A stretch of 64,000 nt of DNA. Origin: Streptomyces griseoluteus. GTDB taxonomy: Bacteria > Actinomycetota > Actinomycetes > Streptomycetales > Streptomycetaceae. The position numbers and the translations under genes are program-made. Below are positions 49,959 to 58,260 of this stretch, piece by piece; the stretch's first letter is position 1, and every line of letters starts with the position of its first letter. Location of the stretch: the NCBI GenBank assembly GCA_000717735.1, contig JOBE01000013.1, positions 124,001-188,000 of the forward strand, read 5' to 3'. The notes below the pieces were generated by a model. That model was given only the letters and a program-made list of their open reading frames with translations, was not told where the DNA came from and ran no database searches.

Positions 49959-52328
49959 ATGAAGTGGTTCAGGCGTGCCGGGCGACCGCGGGGCACGGCA
50001 CCCGGAGGGGGCGCCCTCCGGCCGGACGGCGACGGGCGGGAACACGCCCTGAGCCGGAGCGGCATCGAAAGCGCGGGGCGCGAAGGCGACGCCGAGGGCG
50101 CCGCGCGCGGCTACCGCCACCTGGTCGCCCAGGCGCTGCAGGAACACGGCGCCGACCACCCCGTCACGCTCGCCCTCCGCCACCAGCTCGCCCACTGGAC
50201 CGGCGAGGCGGGGCGGCCGGACCAGGCGTGGGAGCTGTTCGGCCTGCTGCTCCAGGACCGGCTGCGGCTCCAGGGCGACGCCCATCCGGACGTCCACCTC
50301 TGCGCCCACCAGGTCGCGCACTGGCTGGGACGCGCGGGGCGGGTCGAGGAGGCCGTCAGCCGTTACGTCGGGTTGTACGAGCTGACCAGGGACCTCGGGC
50401 AGCACGCCGCCTCGCTCCAGGCGCTGTGCGACCTGGGCCACTGGCAGCAGCAGGCCGGCGACACCAAGGCGGCGCTGCGCTCCTTCCGCATGATGCAGCA
50501 GGATGCCGTACGCCACTTCGGCGCGGACCATCAGCTCGCGGACATCGCGCGCACGCGGTACGCGGAGCTGGCGGGCGACCTGCCCTTCGGGACGGCCGGC
50601 GGCAGGGAGGCGGTGGAGTCGCTCCTGAAGGCCGCCGCGGGGGTCGCCGCGGCCGGGGACGCCGAGCGCGCGGCCCGCCTGTACGAGCGGGCGGCCGAAC
50701 GGGCGGCGACAGCGTGCGGCGAGGCGAGCGACGAGTACCTCACAGCGGTCGTCGGTGCCGCCCGGCAGCGCGTGGAGGCGGGCGCGAACGGGGCCGCCGC
50801 GGACGCCTTCGGCAAGGTCATGGCGTGCATGCGGCAGCGGGGCGAGGGCGGCGGCACGGAGTACGCGGCCCTGGGGGAGCTGCGCGAACAGCTGCTGCGG
50901 GCGGCGTCGCGGGAGCGGGCCGAGGGCGGCCCGGCCGCCCCGTCCGCGGCTCCTTCCTCGTCCGCCCGGCCCCTGCGCCCCGTTCCCACGGCTCCCACCC
51001 CTGCGTACGTACACGAGGGCGCCGAGGCGCTGGGCGGCTGGCGTACACCCGACCGGGCCCGGGGACGGGACGGCGGACGGGATCAGGGCGGGCCGCTTCC
51101 GGACGCGGGCGCGCGGTTCGGCCCGTACCGGGTCCTGGAGGAGGTCGGCCGTGGCGGGTTCGGGCGCGTCTTCCTGGGCCAGGACGACGACGGGGTCCTC
51201 GTCGCCGTGAAGACCCTCCACCCGGAGCTGGCCCGGCAGGCCGACAAGCGGGACGGGTTCGCGCGGGAGGTGACGGCGCTGCGACGGGTGGACAGCCGCT
51301 ACGTGGTGCCGGTGGTGGCGGCCGACACCGGGACGGAGGTGCCGTGGATGGCGGTCCCCTTCGTCTCGGACCCGTCGCTGCAGGAGGTGCTCGCCGAGCA
51401 CGGCTCCCTGGACCCGGCGGTGGTCCGCACGCTCGGCGCGGGCGTGGCCCACGCGCTGGCCGCGATCCACGCGGCGGGCGTCGTCCACCTGGACCTCAAG
51501 CCGGGCAACATTCTGCTCGGCGAGGACCGGCCGCGCGTGATCGACTTCGGGATCGCCCAGCTGGAGCGGCTGGCCGGGCCCCGGCGCGGCTTCACCGGCA
51601 CGTACTCCTTCGCGGCGCCCGAGCAGCTGACCGGGGAGGGCGAACTGACCGGCGCGGCGGACGTGTTCGCACTCGGTACGACGCTGGTCTGGCTGGCCCT
51701 GGGGCACGGGCCCTGGGGCCGGGGCGAACCGCTGTCCGTGGCGTGGCGCATCTGCGCGACCGAACCCGACCTCGCGGGCCTGCCGCGCGAACTGTCCGCG
51801 CTGGTCTCCCGCTGCCTCGCCAAGAACCCGGCCGACCGGCCCACGGCCGCGGAGGTCGCCCGGGACCTGGCCCCCGGCACGGTGGAACCGCTGCCGCCCC
51901 AGATGCCCCGCGCGACCCGGGACTTCATCCGCGCCCAGCGCGAGGTGCCCGCGACGCGGCGCCTGACGGCCAGGGATACGGCCGCCGCCGAGGGCCGTAC
52001 GACCGAGCCCCTCACCCTGCCGGCCCCGGACGCCGTCGAGCGGCTGGAGACCGAGGTGCGGGCGTGGGAGCGGGCGACGCAGGGCAGCGGTCCGGCGGCG
52101 GTCCTGGCCGGGTGCGCCGATCTGCTGCGGGAGGCGGAGCGGGACCTGGGCCGCGCCCACCCCCTGTCGCTGCGCCTGGCGGTGTCGTACGCGCTGCTCG
52201 ACGTGGGCGCTCCGGGCGGCTACGACAGGGCGGTGGAGGTGGTGGCGTTCGCCGCCGGGCATCTGGGCACGGGCCATCCGGCGGTGGACGAGGCGACACG
52301 GATCCTGGCCGTGCTCAAGCCCCGCTGA
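49959..52328 (+). CDS. Ser/Thr protein kinase flanked by TPR-like repeats
   Basis: 789 residues from ATG 49959 (GGGGG just upstream); a GTG at 49869 is the longer option. Residues 25-310 are TPR-like helices (ARGYRHLVAQALQEHGADHP, ALCDLGHWQQQAGDTKAAL). A Pro-rich linker leads to a Hanks-type kinase at about 385-645: GRGGFGRVFLG, AVKTLHP, HLDLKPGNILL, DFGIAQ and FAAPEQLTG. The catalytic loop has HLD instead of HRD, so it is a non-RD kinase. A further TPR-like tail ends the protein. No membrane helix is seen, so it is a soluble kinase that probably senses partners through its repeats. The stop overlaps the convergent transporter gene by 14 bases. Confidence 0.92.
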   Translation: MKWFRRAGRPRGTAPGGGALRPDGDGREHALSRSGIESAGREGDAEGAARGYRHLVAQALQEHGADHPVTLALRHQLAHWTGEAGRPDQAWELFGLLLQDRLRLQGDAHPDVHLCAHQVAHWLGRAGRVEEAVSRYVGLYELTRDLGQHAASLQALCDLGHWQQQAGDTKAALRSFRMMQQDAVRHFGADHQLADIARTRYAELAGDLPFGTAGGREAVESLLKAAAGVAAAGDAERAARLYERAAERAATACGEASDEYLTAVVGAARQRVEAGANGAAADAFGKVMACMRQRGEGGGTEYAALGELREQLLRAASRERAEGGPAAPSAAPSSSARPLRPVPTAPTPAYVHEGAEALGGWRTPDRARGRDGGRDQGGPLPDAGARFGPYRVLEEVGRGGFGRVFLGQDDDGVLVAVKTLHPELARQADKRDGFAREVTALRRVDSRYVVPVVAADTGTEVPWMAVPFVSDPSLQEVLAEHGSLDPAVVRTLGAGVAHALAAIHAAGVVHLDLKPGNILLGEDRPRVIDFGIAQLERLAGPRRGFTGTYSFAAPEQLTGEGELTGAADVFALGTTLVWLALGHGPWGRGEPLSVAWRICATEPDLAGLPRELSALVSRCLAKNPADRPTAAEVARDLAPGTVEPLPPQMPRATRDFIRAQREVPATRRLTARDTAAAEGRTTEPLTLPAPDAVERLETEVRAWERATQGSGPAAVLAGCADLLREAERDLGRAHPLSLRLAVSYALLDVGAPGGYDRAVEVVAFAAGHLGTGHPAVDEATRILAVLKPR

Positions 52329-53409
52329 GCGCGCCGGGTGGCTGCCCGTTGTCCGGCTTCGGCGGTGGTGGGGTCCCGTACCGCGCCTTCAGCTCGCTGA
52401 GGACGCCGGTCACGGCGGCCGTCAGGGGTAGGGCGAGCAGCATGCCGAGGACGCCCGCGACGGACGCCCCGGCCGTGATCGCCAGCATCACCGCGGCCGG
52501 GTGCATCTGCACGGTCCGGCTCTGCACCAACGGCTGGAGCACGTTCCCCTCGATGACCTGGACGGCCAGGACGATGGCCAGCACCCACAGGGCGATGGCG
52601 AAGCCCCGGTCGGCGAGGGCGACGAGGACGGCGACGGCGCCGGAGAGGAAGGCGCCGAGGTACGGGATGTAGGCGGTGACGAAGACGAGTGCGGCGAGGC
52701 CGACCGCGCCGGGCACGTCGAGGACGACGAGGCCGACGCCGATGAGGACGGCGTCGACGAGGGCCACGAGGGTCGTGCCGCGCATGAAGCCCTCGACGGC
52801 CTCGAAGGCGCGGCGGGCCATGGCCTCGACGAGGTCCCCGGTGGCGGCGGGGACGAGGGAGCGCAGGGCGCCCGCGGCCCGGTCGGAGTCGCGCAGGAAG
52901 AAGAAGATGAGGAGGAGGGCGAGGACGGCGGTGGCGAGCATCTCGCCGACGACGCTGATGCCGCTGATCACCCCGGAGGCGGCGGTGCCGCCGAACCGCT
53001 CCAGGAGGGTCTTGGCGTTCTTCGCGAGGTCGTCGAGGGAGGTCCCGGCCGCGCCGAGGTGTTCGGCGATGTCGGTGGCGGCCTGCCGCAGGGAGGCGAC
53101 GATCTGGTCGCCGGTCTCGATGAGCGCGACGACGACGATGTACGTGGCTCCGCCGACGACCGTGAGGACGGCGACGACGGTGAGCGCGGCGGCGAGCGAC
53201 TTGCGGACCTTCATCCGGAGCAGGCGCCGGTAGAGGGGCCCGAGGAGGGCGGTGCCGAGGATCGCGAGCAGAACGGGCGTGACGGCCGTCTTGAAGGCGA
53301 CGCACAGCCAGATCCCGACGGCGGCGACCCCGGCGACGAGCAGCAGGACGGCGCACCAGGCGGCCACCCTGCGGACGGGTTCGGGGAGGAGCGGGGACGA
53401 CGTCTGCAC
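52315..53409 (-). CDS. AI-2E family transporter (PerM-like)
   Basis: 364 residues with about eight membrane helices. The family pattern is clear in VTPVLLAILGTALLGPLYRRLL, the ATYIVVVALIETGDQIV segment, FFFLRDSD, YIPYLGAFLSGAVAVLVAL and VIEGNVLQPLVQSRTVQMHPAAVM (read as a region). Members export or exchange small molecules or sodium and protons; autoinducer-2 transport is only one reported role. A Pro-rich tail (TPPPPKPDNGQPPG) is cytosolic. Confidence 0.93.
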   Translation of the reverse strand: MQTSSPLLPEPVRRVAAWCAVLLLVAGVAAVGIWLCVAFKTAVTPVLLAILGTALLGPLYRRLLRMKVRKSLAAALTVVAVLTVVGGATYIVVVALIETGDQIVASLRQAATDIAEHLGAAGTSLDDLAKNAKTLLERFGGTAASGVISGISVVGEMLATAVLALLLIFFFLRDSDRAAGALRSLVPAATGDLVEAMARRAFEAVEGFMRGTTLVALVDAVLIGVGLVVLDVPGAVGLAALVFVTAYIPYLGAFLSGAVAVLVALADRGFAIALWVLAIVLAVQVIEGNVLQPLVQSRTVQMHPAAVMLAITAGASVAGVLGMLLALPLTAAVTGVLSELKARYGTPPPPKPDNGQPPGALSGA

Positions 53410-53495
53410 CCGATCACCGCACCACGCCCGCCGGCGTGTCGTCGCGCGCTGACGGACCGTACGGGTGACGGCCCGTCAACGCCTGCCGCGTACGG

Positions 53496-54458
53496 CTACT
53501 CGCCCATCCCGTGGACCGCCGGGATCGTCCCCAGCCGGCCGGCCTGGAAGTCCTCGAAGGCCTGGCGCAGTTCGGCCTGGGTGTTCATGACGAACGGGCC
53601 GTAGTGGGCCATGGGCTCGCGGATCGGGCGGCCGCCGAGGAGGACGACCTCCAGGTCCGGGGTGTTCCCGTCCTGCTTCTCGTCGGCGCGGACGGTGAGG
53701 GCGCCGCCCTTGCCGAAGACGGCGGTCTGGCCCATGTGGACCGGTCGCCGTTCGGCGCCGACGGTGCCGCGTCCGGCCATGACGTACGCGAGGCCGTTGA
53801 AGTCCTCGCGCCACGGCAGGGTGATCTCGGCGCCGGGGCGCAGCGTCGCGTGGATCATCGTGATCGGGGTGTGGGTGATGCCGGGGCCGTCGTGGCCGTC
53901 GAGCTCGCCGGCGATGACGCGGAGCAGCGCGCCGCCGTCGGGGGAGGTGAGGAGCTGGACCTGGCCGCCGCGGATGTCCTGGTAGCGGGGGGCCATCATC
54001 TTGTCGGCGGCGGGCAGGTTCACCCAGAGCTGGAGGCCGTGGAAGAGGCCGCCGCTGACGACGAGGGACTCCGGCGGGGCCTCGATGTGAAGCAGCCCGC
54101 TACCTGCTGTCATCCATTGCGTATCGCCGTTGGTGATGGTGCCGCCGCCACCGTTGGAGTCGTGGTGGTCGAAGGTGCCGTCGATGATGTAGGTGACGGT
54201 CTCGAAGCCGCGGTGGGGGTGCCAGGGCGTGCCCTTGGGCTCTCCGGGCGCGTACTCCACCTCACCCATCTGGTCCATCATGATGAACGGGTCGAGGTAC
54301 TGGTAGTTGATCCCGGCGAACGCGCGGCGCACCGGGAAGCCCTCGCCCTCGAATCCCTGGGGGGCCGTGGTGACGGCGAGCACGGGGCGGGGGGTGGCGT
54401 CGGCCTGGGCCGCGACGCGGGGCAGGCTGAGCGGGTTCTCGACAGTCACGGCGGGCAT
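53496..54458 (-). CDS. Pirin family protein
   Basis: 320 residues of bicupin type. The metal site motif HPHRGFETVTY and the SGLLHIEAPPES block, plus FHGLQLWVNLPAADKMMAPRY, identify pirin. Bacterial pirins have quercetinase activity or modulate metabolic enzymes. The N-terminal DPFIMMDQMGEVEYAPGEPKG is typical. The upstream region on the minus strand holds TTCAACTAAAGT, a TAAAGT that could be its -10 box. Confidence 0.93.
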   Translation of the reverse strand: MPAVTVENPLSLPRVAAQADATPRPVLAVTTAPQGFEGEGFPVRRAFAGINYQYLDPFIMMDQMGEVEYAPGEPKGTPWHPHRGFETVTYIIDGTFDHHDSNGGGGTITNGDTQWMTAGSGLLHIEAPPESLVVSGGLFHGLQLWVNLPAADKMMAPRYQDIRGGQVQLLTSPDGGALLRVIAGELDGHDGPGITHTPITMIHATLRPGAEITLPWREDFNGLAYVMAGRGTVGAERRPVHMGQTAVFGKGGALTVRADEKQDGNTPDLEVVLLGGRPIREPMAHYGPFVMNTQAELRQAFEDFQAGRLGTIPAVHGMGE

Positions 54459-54631
54459 GACGGACCTCCTGGGTGCGGCCTTGGCGACCTTGTACGTCCA
54501 CTTTAGTTGAACGCTGAACTTTCTGCCACCCGAAACGCGGAACGCCCGGGAGGAATTCCTCCCGGGCGCCCCCGTGGGTACGAGATCCCCGTACGTGGTC
54601 CCGTACGTGGTCCCGTACGTCCCAGCTTCGG

Positions 54632-55129
54632 TCAGCCGTACATCCGCCGCATCGCGAAGTCGACCATCTGCTCCACTGCCTTCGCGTCGAAGACCATGCG
54701 GTGGTCGCCCTCCATGTCGAGGACGAAGCCGTAGCCCGTCGGCAGCAGGTCGATCACCTCGGCCCCGGTGATCACGAAGTACTTCGACTCCTTGCCCGCG
54801 TACCGCCGCAGCTCCTTGAGCGAGGTGAACATCGGGATGACCGGCTGCTGGGTGTTGTGCAGAGCGAGGAAGCCCGGGTTGTCACCGCGCGGGCAGTAGA
54901 CCTTGGAGGTCGCGAAGATCTGCTGGAAGTCCTCGGGCGCGAGCGTGCCCGTGGTGAAGGCGCGCACGGCGTCCGCGAGGGAGGGCGGCGAAGGCTCGGG
55001 ATAGAGCGGGGCCTGCTGCTGCCCGTACCCGCCCTGCATGCCTCCCGGCGCCGCACCCTGAGGGTCGTACTGCTGCTGCGGGGGAGGCGCGTACTGCTGA
55101 GCACCCGGATTCTGGTCGTAGCCGTACAT
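54632..55129 (-). CDS. SseB family protein with a Pro/Gln-rich head
   Basis: 165 residues from ATG 55129. The first 50 residues are a Gln/Pro/Gly/Tyr-rich disordered head (YGYDQNPGAQQYAPPPQQQY). The rest is the SseB domain: AVRAFTTGTLAPEDFQQIF, VYCPRGDNPGFLALHNTQQP, IPMFTSLKELRRYAGKES and LLPTGYGFVLDMEGDHRMVF. It diverges from the helical protein/hydrolase cassette, so it is the second SseB gene in the window linked to WXG-type genes. Confidence 0.88.
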   Translation of the reverse strand: MYGYDQNPGAQQYAPPPQQQYDPQGAAPGGMQGGYGQQQAPLYPEPSPPSLADAVRAFTTGTLAPEDFQQIFATSKVYCPRGDNPGFLALHNTQQPVIPMFTSLKELRRYAGKESKYFVITGAEVIDLLPTGYGFVLDMEGDHRMVFDAKAVEQMVDFAMRRMYG

Positions 55130-55259
55130 GGGCTCCAGCCTATCGACCGGGCGACCGGGCGGGGCCGCCCATCCAATTCTTCTCACGCCCCGGGATCCCT
55201 TGCTAGGTTCGCACCAGCAATCTGACTGTCATGCACAGGGCTGTAACACGGGGGCGGGA

Positions 55260-55712
55260 ATGACACTGAACGCACGATGGCAAGGGCTCTTCGAGGACAC
55301 CGCGCCATCCGGCCCCTCCGAGCGCCCGGCCGCGATGACGCTCGCGGGCACCACGGCCGGGGACGGCGGCGCGAGCGGCAGCGGTGGCACCGACCTCAAG
55401 GCCGACGTCGGCCCCTGGCACCAGGCGGGCAACGCCTCGGGCGAGCTGCGCGTCTCCACCGGCACCTCGCTGACCGACCTGGAGCGGGGCAACGAGGGCG
55501 TTGCAGGCGGAACGGCCGGATTCGACTCCTCCGCCGCACTCACCGAGATCCTCGGCACCTGGAAGGCCCGCCTCACCTCCGTGCGCGACGAGTGCGGACG
55601 CCTGGAGGGTGCCCTCAAGAGCGCGGGCCGCGACTTCGGCGAGCGCGAGGCCGACACCCAGCGGCGCATCGCCGCCGGGGCGCCCGCCCCCTCCCGGACG
55701 AAGGAGGGCTGA
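55260..55712 (+). CDS. Hypothetical helical protein preceding the DUF1023-type hydrolase
   Basis: 150 residues. A Gly/Ala/Ser-rich head is followed by helices DVGPWHQAGNASGELRVSTG, ALTEILGTWKARLTSVRDEC and LEGALKSAGRDFGEREADTQ, the pattern of ESX-1-like or WXG-type actinobacterial partner proteins. TAGGTT at 55203-55208 may be its -10 box. The stop lies five bases before the hydrolase start, so they form an operon. The function is inferred only from context. Confidence 0.78.
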   Translation: MTLNARWQGLFEDTAPSGPSERPAAMTLAGTTAGDGGASGSGGTDLKADVGPWHQAGNASGELRVSTGTSLTDLERGNEGVAGGTAGFDSSAALTEILGTWKARLTSVRDECGRLEGALKSAGRDFGEREADTQRRIAAGAPAPSRTKEG

Positions 55713-55717
55713 CCCGG

Positions 55718-57511
55718 ATGCCCACCTGGCAGCAGCTGCGCGACGTGAAGCTGAGCGAGTACACGGACGCCGCGGACGACTGGGGCCGGATCTCCTCCCG
55801 CTCCAACGCCGACAAGGACCGTGTCGACAACGGCATGTTCGCCCGGATCAACGACACACAGAAGGGCGAGACAGCCGAACGCGCCTCCGCGGACGTCCAG
55901 CAGCTGTCCCGCAACTTCCAGTACCTGCACACCGAGTGCGGCCTGATCCGTACAGCCCTCAACGGCTTGGCCACCGAACTCGCCGCGCCGCAACGGAAGC
56001 TGAAGCAGGCCCTGGAGGAGGCGGAGAGCGCCGGGTTCACCGTCCTGCCGGACGGCAGGGTGCAGTACCCCACCCGGTCGTTCGTCCTCGCTCCCGGCAG
56101 CGGAACGGCGGAGGCCGGCGCACCCGTCCCGTATGCCCCCGGCATGGGCGAGGGGGTCGGCAGCGCCGACGCCAACAAGGGCAGGGCCGAGGACATCGCC
56201 GAGCGGATCGCGCAGGCCGTCCGCGAGGCCGCCGAGATCGACAGCCGCTACGCCGCGGCCCTGCGCGGGCTGAAGGCCGAGCCCGGCCTCACCGTCAGCG
56301 ACGAGACCCTCGCCGACGCCGCCAAGGACACCAAGGCGATGCAGGAGGCAGCCGGCAAGTACGCCGACGACGACAAGATCCCGAAGGGCAAGTCCCCCCA
56401 GGACAATGCCGAGTGGTGGAAGTCGCTCACCCAGGAACAGCGCGACGAGTACGCCACGCTGTACCCGGCCTCCGTCGGGGCACTGGACGGCCTGCCCTCC
56501 GCCGTACGCGACGACGCCAACCGGATGGTGCTCGCGGAGACCCGCGCCCAGACGCAGCTGGAGCTCAACGCGATCCCCAAGCCGCCGCAGCAGTACCTCC
56601 CCAACCCCAGCGGCTCTTATCCCGCCGTGATCACGAACCCCGCGTACCGGGAATGGCAGGACAAGTACGGCGACCGGAAACCGGAGCTGGAACGGATCAA
56701 GAACGGCATCGACGCCGTCCAGGGCCGCTTCGACGCCACGGGCAAGGACGGTCTGCCCGAGGCGTACCTCCTCGGCTTCGATCCGCGCACCAACAGCGGC
56801 GACGGCCGGATCATCCTCGCCAACGGGAATCCGGACACGGCCGACCACACCGCCGTCTACGTCCCCGGGACGGGGACGGAGATCGGGGGCATCGGAGGCG
56901 ACCTGGAGCGGGCGAACAGGCTGTGGACGGCGTCCACCCGGCAGGGGGCTGACGTGTCGACCATCATGTGGTTCGACTACGACGCCCCGCGCTCGGCCTA
57001 CCCGACCGACAAGGGCGACGCCTTCCCCGAGGCGGCCCGCAACGAGTACGCGGAGAAGGGCGCCCCGACCCTGCACACGTTCATGGAAGGCACCCGGGCC
57101 GCACACGAGACGGCGAGCGGCTCCGGCGGGCACACCACGCTCATCGGCCACAGCTACGGGTCCACGCTGGTCGGCGAGGCCGCGCAGGCCGGCCGGATCT
57201 TCGACGGTCCGATCGCCGACGACATCGTCGTCGCCGGAAGCCCGGGCATGCAGGCGAACCGCGCGGCGGACCTCGGCATCTCGGGCGAGCACATGTGGGC
57301 CATGGGCGCCGAGGGAGACAACGTACCCCTCGGTGGCAGCCTCGTGGGACTCGGTGAGGACTGGGTCGTACCGACGGACCCCGAGTTCGGGGGCAACGTC
57401 ATGAAGACGGACACCCATGGCCACAGCGACTACTGGAACGAGGGCACCCTCAGCCTGAACAACCAGGCCAAGGTGATCGTCGGCGACTACGAAGGTGTGA
57501 TTGTTGAATAA
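55718..57511 (+). CDS. DUF1023-type alpha/beta hydrolase with WXG-like N-terminal helices
   Basis: 597 residues. The first 110 are helical (PTWQQLRDVKLSEYTDAADD... LHTECGLIRTALNGLATEL), the usual ESX/WXG-like lead of streptomycete secreted proteins. The C-terminal half is an alpha/beta hydrolase of DUF1023 type: AVYVPGTGTEIGGIGGDLER, VSTIMWFDYDAP, GHTTLIGHSYGSTLVGEAA (nucleophile Ser at about 478) and HGHSDYW for the catalytic His. It probably acts outside the cell on lipids or esters. AAGGAGGG lies in the end of the upstream gene. Confidence 0.88.
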   Translation: MPTWQQLRDVKLSEYTDAADDWGRISSRSNADKDRVDNGMFARINDTQKGETAERASADVQQLSRNFQYLHTECGLIRTALNGLATELAAPQRKLKQALEEAESAGFTVLPDGRVQYPTRSFVLAPGSGTAEAGAPVPYAPGMGEGVGSADANKGRAEDIAERIAQAVREAAEIDSRYAAALRGLKAEPGLTVSDETLADAAKDTKAMQEAAGKYADDDKIPKGKSPQDNAEWWKSLTQEQRDEYATLYPASVGALDGLPSAVRDDANRMVLAETRAQTQLELNAIPKPPQQYLPNPSGSYPAVITNPAYREWQDKYGDRKPELERIKNGIDAVQGRFDATGKDGLPEAYLLGFDPRTNSGDGRIILANGNPDTADHTAVYVPGTGTEIGGIGGDLERANRLWTASTRQGADVSTIMWFDYDAPRSAYPTDKGDAFPEAARNEYAEKGAPTLHTFMEGTRAAHETASGSGGHTTLIGHSYGSTLVGEAAQAGRIFDGPIADDIVVAGSPGMQANRAADLGISGEHMWAMGAEGDNVPLGGSLVGLGEDWVVPTDPEFGGNVMKTDTHGHSDYWNEGTLSLNNQAKVIVGDYEGVIVE

Positions 57512-58061
57512 CAGGCGCAGTCTCACGGCCCTGGCCGGCGCCGTCTCCGCGGCCCTTCTGATGACGGGATGTTCCAGCATGTCCGAGAAGACTCCAGAAG
57601 GGATCCTGGGCTACCAGCCCGAGGTCCGGGAGTACAAGCCCGCGAAGCAGCAGGTCAACGACGTCTCCAGCAGGCTGCTTGACTGGATGGCCGTCAAGGG
57701 GGCGTCGACGCAGGTCAGCGCACGCGTCACCATCTGCGAGTCCGTGGATCCCGACTTCAAGACCCACTACCTCGTCGAGCACCCCTGGGCCGTCTACGAC
57801 CTCACCAAGGGCTCCTTCGAGCAGGCGATGCAGAACCTCCGGGAGCAGCTGCCCCGCAACGGCTGGAAGATCGTCAAGGACGGCTTCACCGAGTCGAAGC
57901 GCAAGGACCCGCAGATCGTGGCCGAGAACGACACGCTGCGCCTCGGGCTCAACGTCGAGTGGATGCGCAACCGCTCGGGCGAGCTCAAGGACGGCATCGC
58001 CGTCACGGTCACCTCCCGCTGCTACCGGGCGCCAGAGGGAACGACACCTTACGGTCAGTGA
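57501..58061 (+). CDS. Lipoprotein of the DUF1023 hydrolase operon
   Basis: 186 residues starting at one of two consecutive TTG codons that overlap the hydrolase stop; GAAGGTG precedes them. A signal peptide ends with lipobox LMTGC (Cys24). The mature part (YQPEVREYKPAKQQVNDVSSRL, VTICESVDPDFKTHYLVEHPW, LPRNGWKIVKDG) is a small mixed alpha/beta domain without a recognised family. Anchoring beside a secreted hydrolase suggests a partner or protective role; this is inference. The TTG start is rare in this window. Confidence 0.82.
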   Translation: MLNNRRSLTALAGAVSAALLMTGCSSMSEKTPEGILGYQPEVREYKPAKQQVNDVSSRLLDWMAVKGASTQVSARVTICESVDPDFKTHYLVEHPWAVYDLTKGSFEQAMQNLREQLPRNGWKIVKDGFTESKRKDPQIVAENDTLRLGLNVEWMRNRSGELKDGIAVTVTSRCYRAPEGTTPYGQ

Positions 58062-58082
58062 CGTCGGACACCCGACGAGTCA

Positions 58083-58118
58083 AGGGTCCGAGAAGGGGCG
58101 CAGCCCCTCTCGGGCCCT
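58083..58118 (+). terminator. Hairpin terminator after the lipoprotein gene
   Basis: The arms 58083-58099 and 58103-58118 pair with one G-U and one bulged A around a 3-base loop, then GTTTCC follows. It lies 22 bases after the lipoprotein stop. Confidence 0.8.
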
Positions 58119-58170
58119 GTTTCCGTGCGGCTCGGGTCACATGCGCCGACTCAGGGGTTGCTTATATTAC

Positions 58171-58185
58171 TGATGGGTAGCATCA
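58171..58185. promoter_or_regulatory. Inverted repeat in the acyl-CoA dehydrogenase promoter region
   Basis: TGATG-GGTAG-CATCA is a perfect 5-bp inverted repeat inside an AT-rich patch that begins TTGCTTATATTAC at 58157. It lies about 75 bases before the dehydrogenase ATG. A TetR-type fatty-acid regulator could bind here, but no regulator gene is adjacent. Confidence 0.4.
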
Positions 58186-58260
58186 TCGGAGAGAGCGTTT
58201 TGCTACTTGCTGGTACGTCTACGAGGAATCCGCCTCCCCGAGCCTTACGGAGCCGTCGCC

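Noticed and set aside
46707..52277. Very long open frame on the minus strand opposite the SpoIIE-like, MBL and kinase genes
   Set aside because: It is antisense to three clear genes, its composition is Arg/Gly/Val/Glu shadow sequence, and it has no motifs. High GC makes such frames common.
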